DNA of 64,000 nucleotides from Caulobacteraceae bacterium (GCA_019695035.1 JAIBAU010000005.1:62001-126000), one strand, 5' to 3'; counted from the first letter of the stretch, positions 26,481 to 37,467 are shown. Notes: generated by a model not told the origin, from the sequence alone. Numbers and translations are program-made.

Positions 26481-27646
26481 CGGCCGAACCGGGCCCACCT
26501 CACCGCGTCGAGGTCGATCAAGGGCGCCGAGGCGCCCAGGGCGCGATCGGCGACCGCCTCCCCCAGGGCGGCGGAATGCTTGAAGCCGTGCCCCGAGCAG
26601 GCGCTGACCACCGTGACCCGGTCGCTGTCGCCCAGCCGGTCGACGACGAAACCCGCGTCCGGCGTCACCGTGTAGAGACAGGCGGCGGCCTTGATCAGGC
26701 GGTCGGAGACGGCCGGCAGGAACGGAGCAATGCAGTCGCGATGGGTCTCGGCCGCCTCGGACGGGGCGACGCTTCGATCCACGTCGCGGGGATGGGTGGC
26801 GACGCCCTGCTGTTCGGTGGCGACCTTCACGCCGCCGGACGGGCCGTCGACGGCGGGAAAGCCGTAGATGACGCGGTCCGCGACCGGCAACTCCCAGATG
26901 AAGACAGGGCAGCGGGCGGGATCGAACAGCTCGGGCCGGTCGACGGCGAACCAGTAGAGGACCTGCCGGCGCACGGTGAAAAGGCCCCGCCGCGCCGCCG
27001 GAAGCTGCTCCGGCAGCCAGGCGCCGAGGCACAGCAGGACGCGGCCCGCTTCGAAGGCCTGTCCCCCCGCCTCGACACGGACCCCGCCGCCGGTCTCCGC
27101 CAGGCTCTGCAGGCGCGCGCCCGTCCGGATCACCGCCCCGTGGCGGCGCGCCAGGGTCAGCTGCGCCTCGATGCAGGCTTCCGGCCGCAGGAACCCGGCG
27201 CCCGGTTCGTAGTAGCCGAGTTCCTCGTCGGCGACGGCGAACTGGGGGAAGCGGCGACGCATCTCGTCCGCGTCCAGCCTTTCGTGGTCGACGCCATGAA
27301 GGTCCGCCGCCTCGAGCGTGTTGCGGAAGAAGTGCGGCACATGCACCGAAGCCCGGGTCGCCGAGGACGAGATCAGCAGCATGCCGGTCGTGGTCATCAG
27401 GTCGGCGCCGGTCTCGGCCTCGATCTCGCGCCAGAGCGCGTGGCTGCGCGCAGCCAGCGGCGAATAGTGCGCGCCCTCGCCGATGGCCAGGCGGGTGATG
27501 CGCGTGTCGCCGTGCGACGAGCCCAGGGCGTGGGGCGGCGAATACTGATCCACGCCGAGCACGCGCACGCCGCGCCGGGCCAGCTGCCAGACGGCGGCCG
27601 CGCCCATGGCGCCCAGGCCGACCACGATGACGTCGAAGCGATCCAT
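26477..27646 (-). CDS. solA: N-methyl-L-tryptophan oxidase / monomeric sarcosine oxidase type
   Basis: A 389-residue FAD-dependent amine oxidase. The N-terminal dinucleotide fold is [14 protein letters not shown], followed by [22 protein letters not shown]-x-x-F motif near residue 320 carries the Cys that binds FAD covalently in sarcosine oxidases. The enzyme oxidises N-methyl amino acids to formaldehyde, amine and peroxide; whether sarcosine or N-methyltryptophan is preferred is not visible. The C-terminal SGHGFKHS is also typical. Divergent from the small membrane gene. Confidence 0.9.
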   Translation of the reverse strand: MDRFDVIVVGLGAMGAAAVWQLARRGVRVLGVDQYSPPHALGSSHGDTRITRLAIGEGAHYSPLAARSHALWREIEAETGADLMTTTGMLLISSSATRASVHVPHFFRNTLEAADLHGVDHERLDADEMRRRFPQFAVADEELGYYEPGAGFLRPEACIEAQLTLARRHGAVIRTGARLQSLAETGGGVRVEAGGQAFEAGRVLLCLGAWLPEQLPAARRGLFTVRRQVLYWFAVDRPELFDPARCPVFIWELPVADRVIYGFPAVDGPSGGVKVATEQQGVATHPRDVDRSVAPSEAAETHRDCIAPFLPAVSDRLIKAAACLYTVTPDAGFVVDRLGDSDRVTVVSACSGHGFKHSAALGEAVADRALGASAPLIDLDAVRWARFGR

Positions 27647-27711
27647 CCCCGTCAGCCTAGCAGTCCCGGCAGCGGTGGCTAAGGCGTCGCGGGCGGGGTA
27701 TCGCTGTGGGC

Positions 27712-27987
27712 ATGGCCGAGGACGACGACAAGATCATTTCGCTGGACCAGCGCCGCCGCGCCGAGCAGGCGCGCCAGAAGGCCGAGGTGGCGTCCGCGGC
27801 CGCACGCCGGCGGCAGGCGAACGGCTCGGGACCGGCGAGCTTCCGGGGGGCGGCTCCTGCGCCCCGGCCGGCCAACGCACCCGGCGGCGGCCTGCGCCGC
27901 CTCGGGCGGTTGATGGCGATCCTGGTCTACGGCGGCCTGGCGATTTCGATCGCCCTGGCCCTCGCGGGCTGGCTGCTGAAGGGCTGA
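27712..27987 (+). CDS. Small bitopic membrane protein
   Basis: A 91-residue protein with a charged, Ala/Arg-rich N-terminal half (MAEDDDKIISLDQRRR...) and one transmembrane helix close to the C-terminus. A GTG at 27706 would add two residues. No family recognised. Its stop lies one base from the stop of the convergent SDR gene. Confidence 0.6.
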   Translation: MAEDDDKIISLDQRRRAEQARQKAEVASAAARRRQANGSGPASFRGAAPAPRPANAPGGGLRRLGRLMAILVYGGLAISIALALAGWLLKG

Positions 27988-27988
27988 G

Positions 27989-28825
27989 TCAGAGCCGGCC
28001 GAGCCGGCTGCCGTGCCGCGCGGTCAGGGCCAGGGTCCAGTCGTCCGGGAGGGCCTTCAGCAGGGCGGCGATGGTCTTGTACGGCGCGCCCGGCACGCAG
28101 ACCGGCCGGTTGGCCTCCACGGCCTCGTAGCCCGCCACCGCGACGTCCTCGGCCTGCATCCACAGCCAGTGCGGCACCGCCTGGTTCATCGCCGCACGCG
28201 ACCCGTTGACGTCGTGGAACTCGCTGAATGTGTAGCCGGGGCACAGGGCCGAGACGTGCACCCCGCGATCGCGAACCTCCAGGTGCAGCCCCTGGGAGAA
28301 CTTGATCAGGAAGCTCTTGGTCGGCCCGTAGAGGGTGTCGCCCCCCGTCGCCGGCAGCAGACCCGCCACCGAGGCCACATTGATGATTCGCCCGAAGCGG
28401 CGCTCCAGCATGTCCGGCAGCACCCGGTGGGCCAGCTCGACGGGCGCCTCCAGCAGCACCTGCAGGAAGGCGCGGTGATCGGCGAAGGCCGAGGCCGCGA
28501 AGCCGTGAGTGTTGGAATAGCCGGCGTTGTTGACCAGGGCGTCGACCACCCGGCCCTGGCCCCGGATCGCCTCCAAGAGCCGTTCGGGCGCGGCGGGATC
28601 GGTGAGGTCGGCGGGAGCCACGAGGGTCTCGATCCCGTGCTGCATGCGCAGGTCGTCGGCCAGCTGGTGCAGCCGCTCGGCGCGGCGGCCGGTCAGGGCC
28701 ACGTCCCAGCCGTGGGCCGCATAGACCCGCGCGAAGGCCTGGCCGATGCCGGCGGAAGCTCCGGTGATCAGGGCGAGGCGGCGCGTCACGGCCGCATCGT
28801 GGACCGTCTCGGCCCCGCTTGTCAT
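27989..28825 (-). CDS. Short-chain dehydrogenase/reductase
   Basis: A 278-residue classical SDR: cofactor motif TGASAGIG (about residue 20), NNAG (about 98), and catalytic Tyr/Lys in YGPTKSF (about 168) preceded by the serine of NVASVAG. NADP preference is likely from the Arg after the glycine-rich turn (TGRR). Substrate unknown. The start at 28825 overlaps the Rrf2 gene by four bases (ATGA), so the two are co-translated and the regulator may control this gene. Confidence 0.92.
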   Translation of the reverse strand: MTSGAETVHDAAVTRRLALITGASAGIGQAFARVYAAHGWDVALTGRRAERLHQLADDLRMQHGIETLVAPADLTDPAAPERLLEAIRGQGRVVDALVNNAGYSNTHGFAASAFADHRAFLQVLLEAPVELAHRVLPDMLERRFGRIINVASVAGLLPATGGDTLYGPTKSFLIKFSQGLHLEVRDRGVHVSALCPGYTFSEFHDVNGSRAAMNQAVPHWLWMQAEDVAVAGYEAVEANRPVCVPGAPYKTIAALLKALPDDWTLALTARHGSRLGRL

Positions 28826-29265
28826 CCCTGCCCGCCCGCCGGGAGGTCGATCTCGGCCAGCAGATCGGCCACGCTGATGAGCGAGAGCCGCGCCGTGGCC
28901 GCCTCGTCGGCCGCCGCAATGGCCCGGCCCACCACGCGCGGAATGCGCTCGCCCACCGGACAGCCGCGGGCGCCCGGCGGCGGCGCGCCGAGGTGGGCGC
29001 AGCCGTGCACCGCCTTCAACACACGGTCGAGGGTGATGGCCGCCGGGTCCAGCGCCAGCCAGGCCCCGCCGCCCGAGCCGGAACGGGTCTGCACCAGCCC
29101 CGCCTTGGCCAGCAGCGCCGTCACCCGCCGCACCACCACCGGATTGGTCGGCATGGAGGCGGCGAGGTCCGCGCTCGGCACGGCCCCGCCCGCCGCCCGC
29201 GCCCCATGATGGGCGAGGTAGACCAGGGCGTGCACGGCCACCGGAAAACGCTGGCTTTCGCTCAT
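28822..29265 (-). CDS. Rrf2-family transcriptional regulator
   Basis: A 147-residue Rrf2-type winged-helix protein: N-terminal FPVAVHALVYLAHH, helix ADLAASMPTNPVVVRRVTALLAKAGLV, then SGSGGGAWLAL (the wing). Two cysteines in the region HGC...RGC are spaced 13 apart, unlike the three-Cys motif of iron-sulfur members such as NsrR, so cluster binding is doubtful. It overlaps the SDR gene and probably senses a redox or thiol signal. Confidence 0.92.
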   Translation of the reverse strand: MSESQRFPVAVHALVYLAHHGARAAGGAVPSADLAASMPTNPVVVRRVTALLAKAGLVQTRSGSGGGAWLALDPAAITLDRVLKAVHGCAHLGAPPPGARGCPVGERIPRVVGRAIAAADEAATARLSLISVADLLAEIDLPAGGQG

Positions 29266-29409
29266 GCAATAAACGTAAGCACAGGCAGGGCGTCTTGATA
29301 GTCCCGCTCGGCGCGCCGGGGTGGCCGATTGAACCCCGGGCCGAAAGGGCGTAACAGCCGCGCCCGATCAGCAGGGACGGCGACGGTTCGCCGGGCCCGG
29401 AGGGATTGA

Positions 29410-31425
29410 ATGTCTGGGGAAGTCCCCGGCGCCGAGGACTCCTCCCCGAGTTCAGCGCCACAGGCGGCCGCCGCGGCCCCCGAAACCACTTCCGCCGCCA
29501 CCAGCGCGGGCGCCCACGGGGCCGCCGCAGGGAACGGCCATGGCCACGGCCACGGCGGACCGCTCAGCGCCAAGGCCTTCCTTGGCCTGGCCGTCGGCTC
29601 GGTCGGGGTGGTCTTCGGCGACATCGGGACCAGCCCGCTCTACGCGATGCGCGAGGCGCTGCACCACGCCCGCGGGGGTGCGCATGAACTGGCCATCCTG
29701 GGCGTCATCAGCCTGGTCTTCTGGGCGCTCCTGCTGATCGTCACGGTCAAGTACGTGATCTTCCTCATGCGCGCCGACAACAAGGGCGAAGGCGGCACCC
29801 TGGTGTTGATGGCCCTGGCCCAGCACGCGCTCGGCCGCCGCTCGGCGGTGGTCTTCTTCCTCGGCATGATCGGCGCGGCCCTGTTCTACGGCGACGGCAT
29901 CATCACGCCGGCCATGTCGGTGCTGTCGGCCGTCGAAGGCGTCAAGGACGCGCCGGGCGTGCCCGAGAGCTTCGGCGCCTACGTGGTGCCGCTGGCGGCC
30001 GGCATCCTCGTCGCGCTGTTCGCGGTGCAGCAGAAGGGCACGGCCAGCGTGGCCAACTTCTTCGGCCCCATCACCGCCGTCTGGTTCCTGGTGCTGGCGG
30101 CGCTGGGGGTCATGCACATCCAGGAGGATCTGACGATCTTCCGCGCGCTGTCGCCGCACTACGGCGTCATGTTCCTGTGGGAGAACGGCGCCATCGGCTT
30201 CGTCATCCTGGGCAGCGTCTTCCTGGCGGTGACCGGCGCGGAGGCGCTCTACGCCGACATGGGCCACTTCGGCAAAGGCCCGATCCGGGCGGCCTGGGCC
30301 TTTCTGGTGCTGCCCTGCCTGACCCTGAACTACCTCGGCCAGGGCGCCATGGTGCTGGCCCATCCGGAGGCGGCCGAGAACCCCTTCTTCCGCATGATCC
30401 CCGAGTTCGCCTACTGGCCAATCCTGTTGCTGGCCATGACCGCAACCGTCATCGCCTCGCAGGCGGTGATCACCGGCGCCTTCTCCCTGACCCAGCAGGC
30501 GGTGCAGCTGGGCCTCCTGCCCCGCATCCAGATCCGCCGCACCTCCGAGACCCAGGCCGGCCAGATCTACGTGCCCCAGGTCAACACCTTCCTCATGGTG
30601 GGCGTGCTGGTGCTGCTGGTCATGTTCCGCAACTCGACCAACCTGGCCGCCGCCTACGGCATCGCCGTCACCGGCGCCATGTTCATCGACACCCTGCTGT
30701 TCTTCGTCATCATCCGCTACCTGTGGAAGCGCCCGCTGTGGCAGGCGGTTGCGGCCGTGGCCGTGTTCGGCACGATCGACGTGGTCTTCATCGGCTCGAA
30801 CCTCTTGAAGATCCCCGACGGCGCCTGGATGCCGCTGGCGCTCGGCGGCCTGCTCATCGTGGTGATGTGGACCTGGACCCGCGGGGCGCAGATCCTGGCC
30901 GACAAGACCCGGCGCGAGGCGATTCCGCTCGACGACCTGATCGGCATGCTGAAGGCCCGCCCGCCCCATCGGGCGCCCGGCACGGCCATCTTCCTCACCT
31001 CGGACAATTCGACCGCGCCGGTCGCCCTGATGCACAACCTCAAGCACAACAAGGTGCTGCACGAGAAGAACGTCATCCTGACGGTGCAGACCGCCGACGT
31101 GCCGCGGGTGGCCGAGAACGATCGGGTGGTGATGGAGTCGGTGAACCCCGACTTCAAGAAGATCACCATCTCCTACGGCTTCATGGAAAGCCCGCACGTA
31201 CCCAAGGCGCTCGGCATCTGCCGCAAGCAGGGGCTGAAGTTCGACATCATGTCGACGAGCTTCTTCCTCGGCCGCCGCTCGGTGGTGCCCAGCGCCCATT
31301 CCGGCATGCCGCTATGGCAGGACAACCTGTTCATCTTCCTGATGAAGAACGCCGCCAACCCGACCGACTTCTTCCACATCCCGCCGGGACGCGTGGTCGA
31401 ACTGGGCGCCCAGGTGACGGTCTGA
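29410..31425 (+). CDS. kup: Low-affinity potassium transporter Kup
   Basis: A 671-residue K+ uptake protein of the KUP/HAK/KT family, with about 12 transmembrane helices and a C-terminal cytoplasmic domain. The signature VGVVFGDIGTSPLYAMREAL is in the first helix. An N-terminal His/Gly/Ala-rich extension of about 45 residues (HGHGHGG) precedes the core and could bind metal. Family length is about 625, so this extension explains the excess. Divergently placed from the Rrf2 gene. Confidence 0.96.
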   Translation: MSGEVPGAEDSSPSSAPQAAAAAPETTSAATSAGAHGAAAGNGHGHGHGGPLSAKAFLGLAVGSVGVVFGDIGTSPLYAMREALHHARGGAHELAILGVISLVFWALLLIVTVKYVIFLMRADNKGEGGTLVLMALAQHALGRRSAVVFFLGMIGAALFYGDGIITPAMSVLSAVEGVKDAPGVPESFGAYVVPLAAGILVALFAVQQKGTASVANFFGPITAVWFLVLAALGVMHIQEDLTIFRALSPHYGVMFLWENGAIGFVILGSVFLAVTGAEALYADMGHFGKGPIRAAWAFLVLPCLTLNYLGQGAMVLAHPEAAENPFFRMIPEFAYWPILLLAMTATVIASQAVITGAFSLTQQAVQLGLLPRIQIRRTSETQAGQIYVPQVNTFLMVGVLVLLVMFRNSTNLAAAYGIAVTGAMFIDTLLFFVIIRYLWKRPLWQAVAAVAVFGTIDVVFIGSNLLKIPDGAWMPLALGGLLIVVMWTWTRGAQILADKTRREAIPLDDLIGMLKARPPHRAPGTAIFLTSDNSTAPVALMHNLKHNKVLHEKNVILTVQTADVPRVAENDRVVMESVNPDFKKITISYGFMESPHVPKALGICRKQGLKFDIMSTSFFLGRRSVVPSAHSGMPLWQDNLFIFLMKNAANPTDFFHIPPGRVVELGAQVTV

Positions 31426-31435
31426 GACCGGCGGC

Positions 31436-31912
31436 CTAGGGCTGCACGTGACGGAAGAAGGTGACCACCGTCGTCACGGTGAGGCCGAACAGCTTGCCCA
31501 CGGTGACGCCGAGCGCGGTGTCGGGGGCGACCAGGGTGTAGGTGGCCTGGCTGCGGACCTTCAGCCAGCGACCCAGCGGACCCGGGGCCGGCGCCATGAA
31601 GACCCAGCGGAAGTCGCCGCCGATCGGGTGGCCCCGACCCTCCTGCCCGGTGCGCACGTCGCGGGCGTAGAAGTGGCCCTCGTCGTCCGAGAGGATGTCC
31701 CACTCGGTGGTCTGCACCTTCCCGCTGGCGAACTCGAAGGTCATCTTCGTGCTGGCCGAGCGGGTGCCGGTCTGCCCCTGCCCGTGGCACTCGAAGCGAT
31801 CCAGGGTCCGGCCCCGCGCGTCGCGCACCACGCCCCAGCCGCGCCACGGCTTCAGGAAGAAGGTGTCGGGTCGAAACAGCAGGGGTGGTTGCGGCGGCTT
31901 TTCGTCTGACAT
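31436..31912 (-). CDS. DUF3833 family protein
   Basis: A 158-residue protein with an F-x-L-x-x-W-x-G-x-G-V-V-R-D pattern (FFLKPWRGWGVVRDARGRTLDRF), then TTEWDILSDDEGHFYARD and TVGKLFGLTVTTVVTFFRHV. This fits DUF3833, a beta-barrel-like family sometimes found as a lipoprotein. Here no signal peptide is apparent, so it may be cytoplasmic or start elsewhere. Function unknown. It converges with kup, ten bases between stops. Confidence 0.75.
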   Translation of the reverse strand: MSDEKPPQPPLLFRPDTFFLKPWRGWGVVRDARGRTLDRFECHGQGQTGTRSASTKMTFEFASGKVQTTEWDILSDDEGHFYARDVRTGQEGRGHPIGGDFRWVFMAPAPGPLGRWLKVRSQATYTLVAPDTALGVTVGKLFGLTVTTVVTFFRHVQP

Positions 31913-32021
31913 GCCCGGACCCTGAGTGGCCTACTAAGCACGTTCACCGAAACCCAGAAACGCTTTTTCCCGCGCCCGGCCGCCCCGGCTTCGCCGTAAA
32001 GCGCGCGTCCCATCCGGCTCC

Positions 32022-32621
32022 ATGACCGATCGCCGCTCCCTCCTGCTCGGACTGTCCGGCGCCCTGCTGGCCCGCCCCGTCCTGGCCGCCCCCGAGCCGG
32101 CCTGGGACGCCCGCCTGATCGCGGCCGCCGAACGCCAGGTCGGGCGCACCCTGATCTATGATCCGGCCTACGTGCGTCTGGCCTATCCCGGCGGGGACGT
32201 GCCCCTCGTACGCGGCGTCTGCTGCGACGTGGTGGTGCGCGCCTACCGCGACGGCCTGGGCCTCGACCTGCAGAAGCTGGTGCACGAGGACATGAGCCGC
32301 CATTTCGCCGCCTATCCCCGCGCCTGGGGCCTGCGCCGCCCGGACCCGAACATCGATCACCGCCGGGTGCTCAATCTCGAGACCTTTTTCCGCCGCCAGG
32401 GCGCCAGCCTGCCGCAGGCCTCCGCCGCGGACTACCGCCCCGGCGACCTGGCCACCATGCGCCTGCCCGGGGCGCTGCCCCACATCGTGCTGGTGACCCG
32501 CCGCCGCGCCGCCTCCGGCCGGCTGCTCTGCGTCCACAACGTCGGCCGGGGCGCGCAATTGGAGGACGTGCTGGACGCCTGGCCCCGCGTCGGCCGCTTC
32601 CGCTGGACCGGCCCGGCCTGA
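32022..32621 (+). CDS. DUF1287 exported protein (NlpC/P60-like)
   Basis: A 199-residue protein with a signal peptide (LLLGLSGALLARPVLAA). The mature domain shows AAERQVGRTLIYDPAYVRLAYPGGDVPL, then GVCCDVVVRAYRDGLGLDLQKLVHEDM, MRLPG...HIVLVT and HNVGRG. These match DUF1287 (YijF), a family related to NlpC/P60 peptidases with a candidate Cys nucleophile in the CCDVV motif and a His in HIVLV. Probably periplasmic and acting on the cell wall. Confidence 0.85.
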   Translation: MTDRRSLLLGLSGALLARPVLAAPEPAWDARLIAAAERQVGRTLIYDPAYVRLAYPGGDVPLVRGVCCDVVVRAYRDGLGLDLQKLVHEDMSRHFAAYPRAWGLRRPDPNIDHRRVLNLETFFRRQGASLPQASAADYRPGDLATMRLPGALPHIVLVTRRRAASGRLLCVHNVGRGAQLEDVLDAWPRVGRFRWTGPA

Positions 32622-32739
32622 GCCTTTCCAGTTCCGCCCAGGGGGCGAGACCGCCGTTCAACTTGCATGCCTGCCCATAGGGCCCTAACACGCCCGCGCG
32701 CTTCTCCCCCGAGCGCGGCTCCCGCCGAGGATCACCCAA

Positions 32740-33975
<1,236 letters not shown>

Positions 33976-33992
33976 CGCCTGCCGTGGTTGGC

Positions 33993-35339
33993 CTAGGGCC
34001 GGTCGACCGCGATCCTGAGCACCGTCGCGTTCTTGTCCTCGGCCACCCAGATCGCCCCGTCCCGGGCCACCGCCAGGCCGACGGGCGTGCCCATGGGGCG
34101 CAAGCCGGGCTTCAGGTCCCAGCCCGGCGTCAGCACGCGGCTTTCCGCGGCCGGGGCGGGGTAGGGGCGGTTCACCACCGCGCCGCCCCGATAGACTGGA
34201 TAGCGCGCGCCGGGCTTCACCGCCGGCAGTCCGTCGGGGCCGACGTCGAAGGCGACGATGCGCGCGCCCGGCATGCGGTAGCCGTGCAGGCTGATCAGCA
34301 GCCGGCCCTTCAGCGAGGGAAACATCGCCCCGTCGTAGTAGAGCATGCCCAGCGGCGCGGAGTGCGGCGGCAGCAGGGTGTGCGGCCTGGCGTGCGCCGG
34401 TGAATTGCAGGGCATGAAGGTCTGGGCGGCCCAGACGGGGGCGACCATGGTGTCGTCGAAACAGTAGGGCCAGCCATAGTGCGCGCCGGCGCGCAGCACG
34501 TTCAGCTCCTCGTAGGGCCGATCCTCGCTGTCGTAGTCGATCGAGTTCTCGGCCTGCACCAGCGTGCCCGAGGCGTGCCGCGCAAGGGCGAGAGAATTGC
34601 GCAGTCCGCGCGCGAACATGGTGAAGCGCGCATCCCAGCGGCCGTTGCCGAGATAGGCGTAGCGCCGCACCCCCGCGGTGGGCTCGCCCCCCTCGCTCTC
34701 GGCGCAACGTCCGTTGGGCAGCTTGTTCGGCTTGCCGGGCGTCCCGCACTGGTCGGACGGGGCGCCGACGTTGACCAGCAGGCTCCCGTCTCCGTCGAAG
34801 ATGAAGTTGGAGAGCGGGTGGCGGTTGGCGTGCAGCTTGTTGTCCGGCAGGCCGGTGACGACGTAGCTGACCGTCGCGGCGGGATTCGCCGCCAGCGGAT
34901 CGAAGCGGAAGATGCGGCTCATCTCGCCGATGTAGACGGCTCCGTCCGGCCCCCGCCCCAGGCCATGCGGCATGGTCAGGCCGGACAGCAGGCGCGTCAG
35001 TTTCACCGGCTTGCCACTCTCGGCGGTCATCAGCCAGGCGGAGCCCTGCCGGTCGCCCCAGCCCCCCATGTCCACGACCAGCCAGTCCCGGGCCGAAAGC
35101 TGCAACAGGGTGCGCGGCATCTTCAGCTGACGGGCGGCGAACTGGCCGGGGGACGGTGCGGTCACCAGCCCCGCGCACAGGCCGGGCGCCATCACGATCG
35201 GAGCGCGCGGCCAGCCGTCGCAGGTCTGACGCGTGGGGGCGTAGGTCTTCTGCGCGGGCGCGGCCGGGGCCGATCCGGCCGCGGTCAGGGCGGCCAGGCC
35301 CAGGGCCAGGAACGGGGCGAGGAACGGGGCGAAACGCAT
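33993..35339 (-). CDS. Sorbosone/PQQ-dependent sugar dehydrogenase-like protein
   Basis: A 448-residue exported protein with a signal peptide of about 28 residues. The mature part has six-bladed beta-propeller features of the soluble quinoprotein dehydrogenase group: GLTMPHGLGRGPDGAVYIGEMSRIFRF, MFARGLRNSLALA, ENSIDYDSED and NVLRAGAHYGWPYCFDD. PQQ-ligand residues are therefore plausible. It may oxidise sugars or derivatives in the periplasm. Convergent to argG by 17 bases. Confidence 0.85.
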   Translation of the reverse strand: MRFAPFLAPFLALGLAALTAAGSAPAAPAQKTYAPTRQTCDGWPRAPIVMAPGLCAGLVTAPSPGQFAARQLKMPRTLLQLSARDWLVVDMGGWGDRQGSAWLMTAESGKPVKLTRLLSGLTMPHGLGRGPDGAVYIGEMSRIFRFDPLAANPAATVSYVVTGLPDNKLHANRHPLSNFIFDGDGSLLVNVGAPSDQCGTPGKPNKLPNGRCAESEGGEPTAGVRRYAYLGNGRWDARFTMFARGLRNSLALARHASGTLVQAENSIDYDSEDRPYEELNVLRAGAHYGWPYCFDDTMVAPVWAAQTFMPCNSPAHARPHTLLPPHSAPLGMLYYDGAMFPSLKGRLLISLHGYRMPGARIVAFDVGPDGLPAVKPGARYPVYRGGAVVNRPYPAPAAESRVLTPGWDLKPGLRPMGTPVGLAVARDGAIWVAEDKNATVLRIAVDRP

Positions 35340-35500
35340 GCGGGCTCCTTCTTGCGCCGGAAGCTTAACCTGCGCCGCGCCCCGCGCCAGCCGTTGTCGC
35401 CTTACCGAAGCTTAAGATGCGCCAGGCCGGGGGCTGGCCCATGCTCGCCGGGCCTGGGGAGGCCAACGAGACAAGAACCCCACACCAAGGAGGACATGCC

Positions 35501-36232
35501 TTGAAGCTCCACCCCGCCGCCCTCGCCGGCGTCGCCGCCATCGCCCTGCTGGCCGGCTCCACCGCCGTCGCCGCCCGCGAATCCGACCTCGGCGCCGCCG
35601 CCCGCGCCGAAGCCGCCGACGCCCGCCTGGACGAGGCGATCGACGCCCTGGTCGAAGCCATCGAGGCCCGCGCCGACGGGGTCGAGGCCGATGTCGAGGC
35701 GCGCCAGAACGCGCTCGAGGCCCTCATCGAGGCCCGGGTCGAGGCCGAGACCGCCGCCCACTTCCAGCGCGCCGCCGACCGCCGTATCCAGCTGACGGAC
35801 GCGCAGGTCGCCGAGATCCGCGCCGGCGCCGCCGAGGCCGCCGAGGAGGGCCGTCGCACCGCCGAGGAGGCGCGGCGCATCGTGGCCGAGTTGCAGCCCC
35901 AGCTGGCCGAGATCCGCGCCCGGGCCGCCGAGGCTCGCGCCGCCGCCCTGGCGGCCGCCCCCACTCCGGCCGAGATCGAGGCCATTCGCGTCGAGGCGCG
36001 CCAGGCCGCCGGTGAAGGTCGGCGCGCCGCCGCGGCGGGTCGGCGCGCCGCCGACGAGGCGCGACGCGAGGTCGCCGCCCTGCAGCCGGAGATCGCCCGC
36101 CTCAAGGAACAGGCGCGCCGCCTGAAGGCGGACTGTCTGGCCGGCCGGATCGCCTGCGAGCGGCATTCGGACGGCTCGGTGACCATCCGCAGCGGCGATG
36201 GCGTCTGGTCCATCGACGAAGACGACAACTAG
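35501..36232 (+). CDS. Exported Ala/Arg/Glu-rich coiled-coil protein
   Basis: A 243-residue protein starting at TTG 35501 with AAGGAGG eight bases upstream and a signal peptide (KLHPAALAGVAAIALLAGSTAVAA). The rest is a long helical, Ala/Glu/Arg-rich region with heptad-like spacing. Two similar segments of about 50 residues, each with E(G/A)RRxAxEARR...ALQPxxA, point to an internal duplication. The C-terminus has two Cys (DCLAGRIAC) and an acidic end. Function unknown. Confidence 0.75.
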   Translation: MKLHPAALAGVAAIALLAGSTAVAARESDLGAAARAEAADARLDEAIDALVEAIEARADGVEADVEARQNALEALIEARVEAETAAHFQRAADRRIQLTDAQVAEIRAGAAEAAEEGRRTAEEARRIVAELQPQLAEIRARAAEARAAALAAAPTPAEIEAIRVEARQAAGEGRRAAAAGRRAADEARREVAALQPEIARLKEQARRLKADCLAGRIACERHSDGSVTIRSGDGVWSIDEDDN

Positions 36233-36238
36233 GCCGCG

Positions 36239-36275
36239 GCCGCCTTCCCTTCGGCCGGAAGCGGAAGGCGGCTTT
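36239..36275 (+). terminator. Terminator-like hairpin after coiled-coil gene
   Basis: A perfect ten-base-pair stem (36239-36248 with 36263-36272), extended inward by four more pairs beyond a bulge, is followed by only three T residues. The short T-run makes it a weak intrinsic terminator. It lies seven bases past the preceding stop. Confidence 0.5.
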
Positions 36276-36362
36276 CGCCGAAAGACCCGGACATCGGATG
36301 TGACCGGGCGGCGCCCTGCCGACGGTTGAGCCGGCGCGCGTCTGGCCCTAGAGCCTTCGCCC

Positions 36363-37004
36363 GTGACCCTCCCCGTCGATCCCGGCCGCTTCGGCGCCTT
36401 CGTGGCCACCATCGCCGTGCTGTCGGTGACGCCCGGGCCGGCCAATGTCTTCGCCGTGGCCACGGGCATGCAGCGCGGCAAGGCGGCGGCTCTGGTCGGG
36501 GTGCTGGGCATGAACGCCGCCACCCTGGTGTGGTTCTTGGCCGCCGCCCTCGGCCTCGGCGCCCTGGTGACGGCCTTTCCGGCGCTGTTTCGCTGGGTGG
36601 CGGTCGGCGGCGGCCTCTACGTCGCCTGGCTGGGGCTCAAGGCCCTGTCCCGCGCCTGGCGGGACAAGGTGGAGGCGGTCGAGACGGTCACCGCGGCCCG
36701 CAGCCGGCGCGGGGCTTTCGTGGATGGCTTCACGGTGCAGATCGCCAATCCCAAGGCGGTTCTGTTCTTCTCGGCCGTCCTGCCGCCCTTTCTCGACGTG
36801 GTCCGCCCCGTGCCGCCGCAGCTGGTGATGTTCGGTGCGGCCACCATCTTCTTCGACCTGCTGGCCATGAGCGCCTACGGCCTGGGCGGGGCGGCGCTCG
36901 CGCGCTTCATGAACGAGGCCCGGTTCCGGCGCGGCTTCGAGGCCTTCGTCGGCGTGCTGCTGCTGACCTCGGCCGCGCTGATCCTCTCGCGCCAGGTCCA
37001 CTGA
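36363..37004 (+). CDS. LysE-family exporter
   Basis: A 213-residue inner-membrane protein with six predicted helices and the family opening SVTPGPANVFAVATGMQRGKAAAL. LysE/RhtB transporters export amino acids or similar metabolites. A GTG at 36363 is the only good start; the ribosome site is weak. Specificity cannot be told. Stands alone, 130 bases after the coiled-coil gene. Confidence 0.92.
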   Translation: MTLPVDPGRFGAFVATIAVLSVTPGPANVFAVATGMQRGKAAALVGVLGMNAATLVWFLAAALGLGALVTAFPALFRWVAVGGGLYVAWLGLKALSRAWRDKVEAVETVTAARSRRGAFVDGFTVQIANPKAVLFFSAVLPPFLDVVRPVPPQLVMFGAATIFFDLLAMSAYGLGGAALARFMNEARFRRGFEAFVGVLLLTSAALILSRQVH

Positions 37005-37106
37005 GCCCTGGCAGCACTGTCCCCTGAACGCTGCTAAAATACTGTATTCATAAAGCTTCTTGCATGATCGCCCGATCCGCGTCCAGATCATGCGGGGAGA
37101 GCGTCG

Positions 37107-37373
37107 ATGATGACCGAGTTCGAAAGGCAGCTGCGCGGGGAACGTCTGGCGACCGCGGAAGTGATCTATTTCATGCCGGACCACCCGCTGCTGCTGCAGG
37201 CCTTCACCTGGCAGACCCAGGACCAGGCGCCGGACTATCCGCGCATCAAGGCCTTCCTCGACCACTGGCGGCGCGAGATCGAGGCGGTGATCCACTCGGT
37301 GCGCGTGAGCGTGGCTGGCGGGGTCGGACCCTCCCGGTTCCGGGAAGTGGTGGATCTGGGGCTGCTGCAGTAG
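37107..37373 (+). CDS. usg: Usg family protein
   Basis: An 88-residue protein with the Usg signature: FERQLRGERLATAEVIYFMPDHP, then LLQAFTWQTQDQAPDYPRIKAFLDHW and HSVRV. Usg was named from an open frame near trp genes and is widespread in Alphaproteobacteria; its function is unknown. An AT-rich promoter-like stretch (37028-37060) lies upstream. Confidence 0.9.
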   Translation: MMTEFERQLRGERLATAEVIYFMPDHPLLLQAFTWQTQDQAPDYPRIKAFLDHWRREIEAVIHSVRVSVAGGVGPSRFREVVDLGLLQ

Positions 37374-37467
37374 GCTGGACCGGACGGAACGGCGTCCCGC
37401 CGGGCGAGTTGACTCGCCAGGCCGGGCCTCTCCGGTCATGATCCCGGCAGGGGCCAGGAGAAGCGAG

